A stretch of 21,141 nucleotides of DNA, taken from JBCBKZ01 sp039026975. GTDB taxonomy: Bacteria > Bacteroidota > Bacteroidia > J057. Position 1 is the stretch's first letter. Each line of letters opens with the position of its first letter. The translations under genes were made by a program, and so were the position numbers. Positions 6,970-15,073 of the stretch are shown here, in pieces. The notes beneath the pieces were generated by a model. That model did no database searches. It saw only the letters and a program-made list of their open reading frames with translations, and was not told the origin of the DNA. The stretch is taken from positions 1 through 21,141 of the forward strand of contig JBCCLI010000074.1 in the NCBI GenBank assembly GCA_039026975.1, in the 5' to 3' direction.

Positions 6970-8328
6970 ATGCCACACTCACTCAAAAAGTTTACTGCTA
7001 ATCTTCTATCAGAAGGGAATACAGCTAGCGTTATAACCATTCTCCAGGAAACCCTGCATGCTTCCCAGCCTGAGCTTTATAATCAGGTCATCCAACTTTC
7101 TGCTCGTTTTAAGAGACTGGAAAAAGCTGTCAAGAAGGGTATTATTGATTCCAGGGATGAAAAGCTGGAAAGAAACCAGATAGACTTTGCCCTGGCAGAA
7201 TTAGTGCAGGAAATACCTGAGGAGATGACCATTAGCACGGAGTTAAAAGAGGTGTACGTCAGAAAAAGAAATAGGTGGATCATTACCTCACTAGGTTACT
7301 TACTAGTAATGGGCGCCGTAGGGTGGCTAGGTTTTATGCCTCAAAAAAAGGTATATGCACAGCTGGAATTGCAGGTGTCCAGGATTGCCTTTAGGAGCTT
7401 GAATGCCCTGGACATATTTGAGGGGAAAAAAGTAAGTGGTCTCATGCTACAGGACTTTGAGCAGCTTAAGGTAGAGGCTTCCAGCTGGGACCCGGCCGGA
7501 CTAGGAGACACAAGCCGGATCCCCTCAGAGCGGGTGGTCCTCAGTCTTCACCCCCAAATACCAGGTGGCTCTGCTTATTTAGATTCTCTCAGGATAGAAG
7601 AAATCTCTATTATGGAGAATAAACAGATCAGCATAGAGGTCATCCCCTCTCAGGATGCTAAGGAGGAGCAGGGACAGGTTCAGATTGATTTTGAACAGAG
7701 TACTCCTTCCTCCCTGAGAATGAGATATAGAGGAGCCTTGCAGGTGGCTACCGACTATCTTCTGGGGAAGGAAGAGGAAAATGTTTATGAGTTTTTAGGG
7801 CAGGAGAATATTACCTTTTACTGCCCCACTACCAGTTGTGAGCTAGTAGCCCAGACAGATACAGGTATCCAGCACCTTTATCTGGATACCCAGCTAGGTA
7901 ATTCCTATACAGAAACAGAAGTAGAGGTTTCTGAGATTAGCTTCATGAGACCAGAGGATAATAGGGAGGTGAGCGCTATCCTTGGAGGTACATTTAGCCT
8001 AAAAGAACCTAATGAAGAAGCCTATCAAGTACTGGCCCTCAAAAGGAATGATTACCTGGGGATAAAACCTAAAGAAAAGCTCACCCTTACAGAACTAAGC
8101 ATAGTAGGTCATGAGATTCATATACGGGCTGATGGTTACTTGGAAAGGGTTCGTGCAGGCTCAGAAGGGAAGTCCCTTAATCCAAGCAGACTGGAGTGGC
8201 TATGGAAAAACTACCGCTTTGAGTTGAGTGCTGTCGGTATCCTACTGATCATTTTCCTTGTTCTTCTTCCAGGGCAGATTAGTGAACGTATCCTTACCAG
8301 AATAGAGCGTCTCAGAGGGCTTTTATAG
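6970..8328 (+). CDS. EAD11-domain membrane protein with large extracytoplasmic domain
   Basis: A 452-residue protein with four parts. Residues 1-85 match effector-associated domain 11: the core LYNQVIQLSARFKRLEK, then KKGIIDSRDEKLERNQ, then IDFALAELVQEI. Residues about 103-123 form a membrane helix preceded by RKRNR, which places the EAD11 domain in the cytoplasm. Residues about 124-415 form a soluble, probably beta-rich domain outside the inner membrane. Residues about 417-434 form a second helix, followed by a short basic cytoplasmic tail. EAD domains are small helical adaptors that join sensors to effectors by like-with-like pairing in bacterial conflict systems (work of the Aravind group). 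Here it is joined to a membrane sensor-like body, not to an NTPase or caspase. It is the last gene of the cassette, 3 bases after the exported protein. Function is not established. Confidence 0.85.
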   Translation: MPHSLKKFTANLLSEGNTASVITILQETLHASQPELYNQVIQLSARFKRLEKAVKKGIIDSRDEKLERNQIDFALAELVQEIPEEMTISTELKEVYVRKRNRWIITSLGYLLVMGAVGWLGFMPQKKVYAQLELQVSRIAFRSLNALDIFEGKKVSGLMLQDFEQLKVEASSWDPAGLGDTSRIPSERVVLSLHPQIPGGSAYLDSLRIEEISIMENKQISIEVIPSQDAKEEQGQVQIDFEQSTPSSLRMRYRGALQVATDYLLGKEEENVYEFLGQENITFYCPTTSCELVAQTDTGIQHLYLDTQLGNSYTETEVEVSEISFMRPEDNREVSAILGGTFSLKEPNEEAYQVLALKRNDYLGIKPKEKLTLTELSIVGHEIHIRADGYLERVRAGSEGKSLNPSRLEWLWKNYRFELSAVGILLIIFLVLLPGQISERILTRIERLRGLL

Positions 8329-8404
8329 AAAAAAGGGATCAGGCAGAAAGATTTAGTTTAATTCAGCTATGGAAATGCTTGTGAATTCTCATATGTTAGC
8401 CCTG

Positions 8405-8443
8405 CATTTCATAGACAGTTCAGTAAGAGAAATGAAATGTTTT
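8405..8443 (+). terminator. Possible weak terminator after the EAD11 cassette
   Basis: Inverted 8-base arms CATTTCAT (8405-8412) and ATGAAATG (8432-8439), with a 19-base loop, are followed by TTTT. The stem is AT-rich and the loop is long, so this is a weak candidate. It ends only about 17 bases before the TraB-like gene start and might instead act in that gene's leader. Confidence 0.3.
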
Positions 8444-8459
8444 GCTTGTGTAATTCCGT

Positions 8460-9317
8460 ATGCAGAGATTAGCGCTACTTACCCTCCTGTTGCTTCAATC
8501 TTCCTTGTATGCCCAGAAAACTATTTTCTGGGAGGTAAAAGATCCTTTAGGGAACCATACCTCTTATTTATTGGGGACATACCACCAGTTGGGGAACAGC
8601 TTTGTAGATTCTATTCCGCTCATAAAAGAAAAGCTGTTATCCTCTGAAGTAGCCATATTCGAATCCGTAGATGCCCCTAAGGTAAGGTCTTATATTTTGG
8701 AAAGACCAGACGACTACCTTTATCGTAAGGTGCTCCCAAAAGGGCAGATAAAATGGTTAGAAAGTCATGCGGAGGAAACTAGACTTCCGCTACCTAAACT
8801 AACAGCCACAGAGCTATACTTTGTCCTTTTTCAGCGCTATTATCAAAATTTCTGTGGGAATGTGCAGCCTGAAGATGAGTGGAAGCATTTTGATACCTAC
8901 CTCATGTATGTAGCCCTGGAAAATAAAATCCCCTGCCTGGGCCTGGAATCAGATAGCCTTCAACTTAATAGTATTCAGGAAAGTTATGGGGTGAATGATT
9001 GGAAGAATATGAAGAAAAAACTTTCCTACTGGATTAACGCCCACAAAGGAAAAGTGAAGGAGGACAAGCTGTGCAAGTTTGCCTATAAATACCGCAGTTT
9101 TAATTTGGACTACAAACTGGATGAACCCTGCGTGGATGAGGTCATGGGGAAAAACAGGAATGACAAATGGATGAAAAACCTCCCCATGGCACTAAAGAGA
9201 GAATCCTGCTTTGTAGCTGTAGGCCTAGCCCATCTTATGTATGAATGCGGCTTAATTTCTCAGCTTAGAGATAGAGGATTTACGGTAGAGCCTATTTCCC
9301 TTATGCCCTCTTCCTAG
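8460..9317 (+). CDS. Exported TraB/GumN-family protein
   Basis: A 285-residue protein with a signal peptide (cleavage likely after A18, SLYA|Q). It carries the two paired motifs of the TraB/PrgY/GumN superfamily: LLGTYH at 37-42 near the N-terminus and VGLAHL (G255, H258) near the C-terminus, followed by the usual GL...L.DRGFTVE ending. E68 in FES matches the acidic position of the family. Structural relatives (Tiki) are metal-dependent proteases, so a periplasmic peptidase is possible, but bacterial members are mostly uncharacterised. The gene stands 131 bases after the EAD11 gene, so it may or may not share its transcript. The start chosen gives an immediate hydrophobic signal sequence. Confidence 0.88.
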   Translation: MQRLALLTLLLLQSSLYAQKTIFWEVKDPLGNHTSYLLGTYHQLGNSFVDSIPLIKEKLLSSEVAIFESVDAPKVRSYILERPDDYLYRKVLPKGQIKWLESHAEETRLPLPKLTATELYFVLFQRYYQNFCGNVQPEDEWKHFDTYLMYVALENKIPCLGLESDSLQLNSIQESYGVNDWKNMKKKLSYWINAHKGKVKEDKLCKFAYKYRSFNLDYKLDEPCVDEVMGKNRNDKWMKNLPMALKRESCFVAVGLAHLMYECGLISQLRDRGFTVEPISLMPSS

Positions 9318-9321
9318 GTCA

Positions 9322-9329
9322 TATTTTTG
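9322..9329 (+). promoter_or_regulatory. Candidate Bacteroidota -7 box before the nitrilase-like gene
   Basis: TATTTTTG matches the Bacteroidota TAnnTTTG -7 consensus exactly and lies 63 bases before the ATG at 9392. No good TTTG -33 box sits at the right distance; a TTTC near 9296 is the closest. It is a motif match only, in a T-rich stretch where chance matches are likely. Confidence 0.3.
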
Positions 9330-9391
9330 GGTTATGAAAATAGCTAAGCTTGCTGTAGTTTTCTGCCAGTATATACACTTAAGCAGGAACC

Positions 9392-10348
9392 ATGAACCCA
9401 CTGAGCATAGCGGTAGCCCAATTTGAACCTAAGGATGGAGATAAGGCCTACAACCTCTCTATGCTAGAACATCTCACGCACGAAGCTGCTGCCAAAGGCG
9501 CAAGTGTAGTCAGCTTCCATGAACTATGCACTACTGCCTATACTTTCTTAAAGGATCTTGATCTGGATGCCATGGAAACACTGGCAGAGGAGATTCCCGG
9601 TGGGCCTACTTGTCAGGCTTTAGCCCGGATCTCTACACACTACCAGATAGCTATATTAGCAGGCGTTCTTGAAAAAAAGGATGGAAAATTCTATAACGCC
9701 TATGTGTGCTTGGAGGCAGGAAAACTGAAGGCGGTATACAGGAAAATTCACCCTTTCATCAGTAAGTATCTCTCTCCGGGGGAAGAATATGTAGTATTTG
9801 ACTTGCAGGGATGGACTTGTGGGATTCTCATCTGCTATGATAATAATGTTATTGAAAATGTACGAGCTACCACTTTGATGGGGGCGGAACTTATTTTTGC
9901 TCCTCATGTAACAGGATGCACACCTTCTGCCATGCCAGGTAGGGGATATGTAGATGATCATTTTTGGCAAAACAGGCAGCTTGATCCAGTGGCCCTAAGG
10001 CAGGAGTTTGATGGTCCTAAGGGGAGAGAATGGCTGATGAAGTGGTTACCTGCCAGAGCGTATGATAATGGCGTCTATTATGCTTTTTCTAATCCCATAG
10101 GCTATGATGGAGAGCACCTTAAAAATGGAAATGCCATGATCATTGATCCTTATGGAGAAGTGCTAAGCGAGGCTAAAAGCTTCGACAGCCAGGTAGTGCT
10201 GGCTCACTTAAGCAAGGAAAAACTTAAGCTGGCAGGGGGGTATAGGTACAGGAATGCGAGAAAGCCAGCCTTATACAAAGATATTCTCTCTCAAGATCAT
10301 GCCTCTACTACCCATCCTGTCTGGATGCAAAAAGATGACCCATCTTAA
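9392..10348 (+). CDS. Nitrilase-superfamily carbon-nitrogen hydrolase
   Basis: A 318-residue cytoplasmic amidase-type enzyme that should hydrolyse an amide or N-carbamoyl C-N bond. The catalytic triad is complete: E44 in SFHELCTT, K118 in YRKIHPF and C148 in GILICYD, with a helper glutamate at E131/E132. Length fits the superfamily. Residues about 175-215 (TPSAMPGRGYVDDHFW and on) form an insertion before the REWLMKWLPARAYDNG segment, seen in some aliphatic amidase or N-carbamoyl-amidase branches and likely to shape the substrate pocket. There is no signal peptide. It follows the TraB-like gene by 74 bases on the same strand and converges with the amidohydrolase gene. The exact substrate cannot be told; N-carbamoylputrescine amidase or beta-ureidopropionase-like activity is possible. 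Confidence 0.9.
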   Translation: MNPLSIAVAQFEPKDGDKAYNLSMLEHLTHEAAAKGASVVSFHELCTTAYTFLKDLDLDAMETLAEEIPGGPTCQALARISTHYQIAILAGVLEKKDGKFYNAYVCLEAGKLKAVYRKIHPFISKYLSPGEEYVVFDLQGWTCGILICYDNNVIENVRATTLMGAELIFAPHVTGCTPSAMPGRGYVDDHFWQNRQLDPVALRQEFDGPKGREWLMKWLPARAYDNGVYYAFSNPIGYDGEHLKNGNAMIIDPYGEVLSEAKSFDSQVVLAHLSKEKLKLAGGYRYRNARKPALYKDILSQDHASTTHPVWMQKDDPS

Positions 10349-10368
10349 TGTTAAACCTTCATTCTTCC

Positions 10369-10425
10369 TACCTACTACCTTCTCGAGGGATAAATTGTCA
10401 TTCTTAGGGGGTAGCTAGGTATTTC
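10369..10425. terminator. Possible bidirectional terminator between convergent genes
   Basis: Between the convergent stops lies an imperfect inverted repeat: TACCTA plus CTACC (10369-10379) against GGTAG, a bulged C, and TAGGTA (10410-10421), with a 30-base loop. On the plus strand it is followed by TTTCT. The long loop and short T-run make it only a moderate candidate. Confidence 0.35.
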
Positions 10426-12111
10426 TCAAGAAATAGGTTCTTTTTTCTTATCCCACGATCTCTCCAAGTACGCTTGGTTATTGGTGAGGCTAAGCTGTCG
10501 GAATTCTCCCTCTTCCAGGTAAGCCATCAGCTCTGTCAATAATTGTTTTTCAGATTCTTCCTGCCTCACTACATAGTAATCTGTCCCAAACAGCACCTTC
10601 TCTTTCAAATAATCTGTTTTTAGCATATCCTCTAACAGAGGGAAGGTTCTATTATCTGTCAGTGTATAGCTGATGTCTGCATATACGTGCTCATACTTTA
10701 CCAGCAGGTTACGTATGATGGTATACCAGCTACTTTTACTCCAGAGCACTTCCTCCGTACTGGTATTCACAGAAATTTGGCAGAGTGGATTATTGAGGTA
10801 TTTGTTGTCCAGGCTTCCTCTGTCCTTATCAAAGTACCTTTGCCATTCAGTTTCTCCCCCAAAATGCGCAAGACATATTTTCAGCTTCTGTAAGTTTTTT
10901 AAAGGAGGCTTATCTGTCTCAGGATCATATCCAAACAAGCTGTTTACCTCCCGGATACGTATGTCATCTCTTTCCTTATAAGGGTAAAAGGGACTATTGA
11001 AATATTGAAATAGACGATGAAAGAGCTGTGGATCTAGTAAACATTCGTAGTTCAGTGGATGGGTGAAATTAGCGGTGAAGTCAAAACTGGAAAAATCAGG
11101 TAGAGGAATTCTCACTTCTTCTTGATGCTGGCAGCTGAATACGGGATGCTCATTCCAATGCTTTTCTTTTTTACCTCTGTAGTGAATGGTGCCCCTAACA
11201 CAATGGGTCATGATGGGAATCTGGTAAGTTTGGGCATACGCATACAAGGGTAATAACCGTATGTCAAAGGGGTAAAATCCTAAGGCTGGGTATAATTTTA
11301 TCCCGTAGAATCCATCCTGTAGATGATCTTTAACCTCCTGTAGAAAGTTTTCTTCTTCCATAATTCTTCTGGGATCAACACAAATAAAGGGGAGAAGTTG
11401 TCCTTTAGCATTTTTACTTACCGCCAGGAGTTCTGCTAATTGCTGCTTATACGAGCTGGGGACTTTACCTGCATCCATATACTCCATATCCATGGATAGC
11501 ACCACAAATTGGGTATTCTTAGGATAAAGTTTTATTAGCTGAACAAAGAGGTCCTGCTGCTTATCCATACTCGCAAATGACCCCATATGTAGCAACCTGT
11601 TCAGGTAGGATTTTGTATGTTCATTTATAGTGATGACCCTTCTAAGTAGTAACAGTACGAACTTTCGGAACCATTTAAAAAACAGAAAAGCCATGAATAC
11701 AAATCCTATTTGAAACCAGGTATTCCTCAAAAGGGGTAAGGTAAGTACGCGGTCTAGTTCTCTCTGCATAGGTTCCAGTGCCTGCACCATCCCCGTTTTC
11801 ATGATAAGGTGCCCCAGGGCAACCATGGCCAACAGAAAACCAGCCAGGCCCATAAGGGAGAACATTACCCTAAAGAACAGGTAATAGTAGCGGAGGTAGG
11901 AAATATTATAATTTACCCTTTTCCAAAGATTGACCATCTTTAGCCACTGTTCATTACGGGAGAAAAACCTGAAAGTCTTAATAATGAAGGCGGTGCTAAT
12001 AAGGTAGAAAGGCCAGGGGATCAGCCGCTTCCCTAAATGATTAGGGACATGCTTACGCGTAAAAATGTGGGTATGTACATTAATCAAAGGGGGATTAACG
12101 GGTTCCTTCAT
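10426..12111 (-). CDS. Membrane-integrated amidohydrolase (Amidohydrolase_2 type)
   Basis: A 561-residue metal-dependent hydrolase or decarboxylase of the TIM-barrel amidohydrolase family. The metal and catalytic positions are all present: H13-x-H15 in NVHTHIF, K272 in YGIKLYP, H303 in PIMTHC, H416 in LAHFGGE and D511 in FGTDYY. The odd part is residues about 30-160, which hold three or four hydrophobic stretches (about 33-47, 83-104, 132-148, possibly 150-158). They fall between the first metal motif and the rest of the barrel, so the protein is probably an inner-membrane enzyme with a cytoplasmic active site. Family members without this insertion are about 280-350 residues. It follows the oxidoreductase gene on the same strand by 96 bases. 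The substrate is unknown; the family covers cyclic amides, lactones and aromatic acids. Confidence 0.85.
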   Translation of the reverse strand: MKEPVNPPLINVHTHIFTRKHVPNHLGKRLIPWPFYLISTAFIIKTFRFFSRNEQWLKMVNLWKRVNYNISYLRYYYLFFRVMFSLMGLAGFLLAMVALGHLIMKTGMVQALEPMQRELDRVLTLPLLRNTWFQIGFVFMAFLFFKWFRKFVLLLLRRVITINEHTKSYLNRLLHMGSFASMDKQQDLFVQLIKLYPKNTQFVVLSMDMEYMDAGKVPSSYKQQLAELLAVSKNAKGQLLPFICVDPRRIMEEENFLQEVKDHLQDGFYGIKLYPALGFYPFDIRLLPLYAYAQTYQIPIMTHCVRGTIHYRGKKEKHWNEHPVFSCQHQEEVRIPLPDFSSFDFTANFTHPLNYECLLDPQLFHRLFQYFNSPFYPYKERDDIRIREVNSLFGYDPETDKPPLKNLQKLKICLAHFGGETEWQRYFDKDRGSLDNKYLNNPLCQISVNTSTEEVLWSKSSWYTIIRNLLVKYEHVYADISYTLTDNRTFPLLEDMLKTDYLKEKVLFGTDYYVVRQEESEKQLLTELMAYLEEGEFRQLSLTNNQAYLERSWDKKKEPIS

Positions 12112-12207
12112 ATGTGTGTGAGGGTTGGGAGTAGCTTACTCTTTACAGCAACTTACGCAATGAATGTGAATATTTTATCATCTATCATTCCAGTAGGGAG
12201 TATGAGC

Positions 12208-13173
12208 CTAAGACCTGCTGACATCTGGATAGTTAATTTGTAGAAGAACCTCATCCACTATTTCAGCTACTTTCAAGCTTTGCTCAAAGGGATAAGTGGG
12301 GCACTCAATCAGGCCAGCTTCTATGCTGTGTATGGCAGCTATAATTTCATGGTAGTAACCGGTACGGACGTAGGGACGGCTTACCGTACGGGTATCATTT
12401 TCTTTCAGAATAGTAAATGAACTAGCCTTCCAGAAAGAAGGGATTTGCATACTTCCATCCTGTCCACCTATCTGTGCCAGATGAGGGGTGTCTACATTAA
12501 CACCTGAAAATAGCTGTGCGGAGCCGCCACCGGGAAAGTGAAGGCTAACGGCACAGTTACCATCTACTCCTGTCTCAGTCATCTGAGCATGGGCATGTAT
12601 GTGAGAGGGGATCTCTCTAAATACGTCTAGGGCGAGTGCAAGTGGATACACTCCTACATCATAAACAGACCCTCCCGCTAAGGCAGGGTTTAGCCATCTT
12701 TTTTTAGGCTCATAGGGAGCTGAGAAGGAAAAGTCAGCCTGAAGCCAACGGATGTCTCCTATGGCCCCTTCATGTAGGTGCTGAAGGGCCTGCTGGTAAG
12801 CTGGGAGAAATCGTGTCCACATACCCTCCATCAAAAAACGATGAGTCTGTTTGGCCATTTTCTGCATTTCCCTAACTTCCTTGGCAGAAATTCCCATAGG
12901 CTTTTCACATATCACATGCTTTCCATGGGAGAGGGCCAGTAGTACGTGGGCACAATGAAAGTTATGGGGGGTACTTACGTAAATAACCTCTACAGAAGGA
13001 TCACGGCAGAGTGCCTCATACTTATCATAGATCTTTTTGGCTGGAAAGGTAGCAGCTAAAGCTTCATGATTAGATCTGGAGGCTATAGCGTATATTTCCT
13101 GAGTAGGAATAGCCTCAAGGCTGTTAATGAATTGTGGGGCAATGAGCCCATGTCCTAGTATGCCCCATTTCAT
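12208..13173 (-). CDS. Gfo/Idh/MocA-family NAD(P)-dependent oxidoreductase
   Basis: A 321-residue cytoplasmic dehydrogenase. The N-terminal Rossmann fold begins at once with GILGHGLIA (residues 4-12), followed by YVSTPHNFH at 65-73 and the hallmark CEKPM with K91. The C-terminal substrate domain starts near 125 and contains AGGSVYDVGVYPL (about 167-178, D172), the catalytic region of the family. Sequence style resembles the dihydrodiol dehydrogenase or sugar dehydrogenase branch, oxidising a cyclic polyol or sugar with NAD(P). Length is typical and the start is well fixed by the nucleotide-binding motif. It is probably the first gene of a two-gene minus-strand unit with the amidohydrolase. 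A perfect -7 box lies 55 bases upstream. Confidence 0.93.
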   Translation of the reverse strand: MKWGILGHGLIAPQFINSLEAIPTQEIYAIASRSNHEALAATFPAKKIYDKYEALCRDPSVEVIYVSTPHNFHCAHVLLALSHGKHVICEKPMGISAKEVREMQKMAKQTHRFLMEGMWTRFLPAYQQALQHLHEGAIGDIRWLQADFSFSAPYEPKKRWLNPALAGGSVYDVGVYPLALALDVFREIPSHIHAHAQMTETGVDGNCAVSLHFPGGGSAQLFSGVNVDTPHLAQIGGQDGSMQIPSFWKASSFTILKENDTRTVSRPYVRTGYYHEIIAAIHSIEAGLIECPTYPFEQSLKVAEIVDEVLLQINYPDVSRS

Positions 13174-13925
13174 ATATTGGGTAGTTAAGTGATTAAACAG
13201 AAAACCTAAATATTCCTAAAAGAAGAAACAAATTTATGGGGTTTTTGCAAATGAAATGGGTATGATAAGATTAAAAGACATCTTTTACCTGTAAGAAATC
13301 AAGCCCGCCTGATAAATACGATTCTCTTTACCAGAATTCTAGCTATTCTACGTCTTTAGAAATTTATTCCAGGAATGTAAATAACCCACTCCTGATGATG
13401 GACTTTTTATCTATTGCACTTTCTTTCGCCAATACTGGCATACCTGAATCTGTAGGGGGGTACAGGCTTGTGCAGATTGATAAAAGATGGAAGCAAAAAT
13501 GATGTATAATATGTTGATAAACAAGCTTTTATGTTTATAAATGCTCAGACTTTTCTCCTTTGAATAGAATTTGCAAATATTCAATACTCAGATGAAAAAC
13601 AGGCTTAATATACTTCTCCTTTTTGCGATATAAATTTTATAGGCTGTGGCTGTGGATAGCTCCCGAAAAGTTAATCGACCGAACAGTTAATTTATAATGC
13701 ATAATTCGAATTATATAAGTCTATGTTATATTCATATTACATTAATTAACTAGTCATATAAATATTAAAAATTCAAATTTATTTGTAAAAATAGTATGTA
13801 AGGAAGAATTTTTTTCATACATTTAATTCCTGCTCTTAATTGCTCTCCAGCTTTTTTTGATTCTGCTCTTCTATTATTGTTTAGGAGTTATGTAAGCCAT
13901 TAATTGAACGCTTAACGGGGAAATC
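13174..13925. other. Long AT-rich intergenic region with palindromes
   Basis: No gene could be supported in these 752 bases between two divergently transcribed genes. A G-run hairpin, CTGTA-GGGGGG-TACAG, sits at 13450-13465, with AATCTG (13447-13452) and CAGATT (13473-13478) able to pair around it. From about 13665 to 13830 the DNA is strikingly AT-rich. It holds a perfect 14-base palindrome, ATAATTCGAATTAT (13701-13714), and two direct copies of AGTTAAT 16 bases apart (13669, 13685). This could hold the promoter and operator of the receiver gene at 13926, or an unrecognised small RNA. No tRNA-like fold or mobile-element end was seen. Confidence 0.6.
13229..13236 (-). promoter_or_regulatory. 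Candidate Bacteroidota -7 box for the oxidoreductase gene
   Basis: Read on the minus strand, TAAATTTG is an exact match to TAnnTTTG and lies 55 bases before the ATG of the oxidoreductase. Upstream of it, TTTC and TTTG stretches at 13248-13256 could serve as the -33 element, but at shorter spacing than the usual 17-23 bases. Confidence 0.4.
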
Positions 13926-14387
13926 ATGCACTTAAAATTAGTTTACACAGAAGACTGTGAGGCAGACAGGAAGCTATTTCAGATAGTGTTAAGAGAAATA
14001 GGGTATCCTGTAGAGTTGATCATCTGTCAGAATGGGGAAGACTTACTTAAAGAACTAGCAAAACCTTTTCCATTTTCGTTTTCAGGCAGCTATAGGCCTG
14101 TAGACCTATTTATCACAGATTTACACTTACCTGACCTTGAAGGGATAGAACTTACTAAAAGGATTAGGGCTAACCCTATAATGACCCATTCTTCCATAGC
14201 CATTTACTCAGGAACCATTCATGAAAAAAAAGTACAAGACTCATATGCCGCTGGCACAAACTTCTTTCTGTACAAACCAATGGCATTTCATGAATGGGTA
14301 TATTCACTGAATGGATTATTAAGTTTTGTACGCACCATCCAACGTCCCAGGCCTAAGTGTCATCCTGTCCTTAAGGTAGCCTCTTAG
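13926..14387 (+). CDS. Stand-alone response regulator receiver protein
   Basis: A 153-residue single-domain response regulator. The acidic pair E9/D10 sits in YTEDCEAD, the phospho-acceptor is D65 in FITDLHLPD, S95 in IAIYSGT takes the switch Ser/Thr position, and K117-P118 completes the active site. A loop insertion of about 8 residues (48-56, FPFSFSGSY) comes before the phosphorylation strand. About 25 basic residues follow the receiver fold; there is no DNA-binding or enzymatic output domain. Such CheY-like proteins in Bacteroidota usually act by protein contact, often within multi-step phosphorelays. No kinase gene is adjacent, so its partner must be elsewhere. The start ATG follows a long AT-rich leader and the gene appears to be on its own. 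Confidence 0.92.
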   Translation: MHLKLVYTEDCEADRKLFQIVLREIGYPVELIICQNGEDLLKELAKPFPFSFSGSYRPVDLFITDLHLPDLEGIELTKRIRANPIMTHSSIAIYSGTIHEKKVQDSYAAGTNFFLYKPMAFHEWVYSLNGLLSFVRTIQRPRPKCHPVLKVAS

Positions 14388-14645
14388 TATGAGGCTGCCC
14401 AGGAGACTCAAGCCAGGATAAGAGAAATATGATTAATGAGAGGAGTAACTAGCGTGATAAGCCATGGAAACTTTCCAGATGTGGATTTCTCTTCCCATCA
14501 AAAGACAGTAGGAAGAGCTTAGAACCGCTTATTTTTAAAAAGTGAGTCTGTGTGGGAAGGAGGTAAATCCCTTTCATCTACCTAACTATAAAGAGAGGAA
14601 TACGCTTCATTTTATATGGCTTTCTGCATAACACTCAGCTTTTTC

Positions 14646-14936
14646 TTAAGTATCCTCCACTAGTCGTAGCTCATGTGGACTTGTTTTTGGAACTCTTTCT
14701 AGTAATCCTCTAGCTTCTAAATCTAATTTGACTGTAACCAAGTACCAGGGTACGCTACCCGGAAAGCTGTCAGTTAAGGTTGTCTCTCCCAATTCATTTA
14801 ATTCCTGATAGCTGATCTGTCCCCTAGACCTAACTGTTTCTAGGATGAAATTCTTCAGAGTTTCATACTTATCCCTATCAATGTTAACCCCCTTTTTGCC
14901 CTGCGGGTGGAGGGTGAGAATTTTATTATCCAGCAT
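14646..14936 (-). CDS. DUF6958-family small protein
   Basis: About 96 residues from the chosen start. I recognise the pattern of the DUF6958 family: KILTLHPQGKKGVNID at the N-terminus, a helical middle resembling a winged-helix fold (YETLKNFILETV ... ISYQELNE), FPGSVPWYLVTVKLDLEARG and the closing ERVPKTSPHELRL. No function is known to me; the fold suggests a DNA- or protein-binding winged helix. The reading frame stays open upstream to 15086, but that would overlap the divergent hydrolase start. The ATG at 14936 puts the family motif right at the N-terminus; an ATG at 14975 is the alternative. It is convergent with the receiver gene and divergent from the dienelactone hydrolase. Confidence 0.8.
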   Translation of the reverse strand: MLDNKILTLHPQGKKGVNIDRDKYETLKNFILETVRSRGQISYQELNELGETTLTDSFPGSVPWYLVTVKLDLEARGLLERVPKTSPHELRLVEDT

Positions 14937-15073
14937 AAGAGTCGTTTTAGTAACTGAATATATGGATATTTTCATGTGAATGCTATTTGCTGAATAATGC
15001 CTACCTTCATGATGAGGATGAATAATCCTTATAAGCTTGTACCCAAGTGCTAACATCAACCAAACAGACTTAT

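Noticed and set aside
8369..8647. Plus-strand open frame of 92 codons overlapping the TraB-like gene start
   Set aside because: It overlaps the signal peptide and GTYH region of the TraB-like gene in another frame and shows no domain or signal of its own.
10673..10981. Plus-strand open frame antisense to the amidohydrolase gene
   Set aside because: It is opposite a region encoding conserved catalytic motifs and has no recognisable content.
14388..14645. 258-base gap between the receiver and DUF6958 genes, searched for a small gene or terminator
   Set aside because: No hairpin with T-run and no open frame with a plausible start was found; it is probably the convergent 3' regions only.
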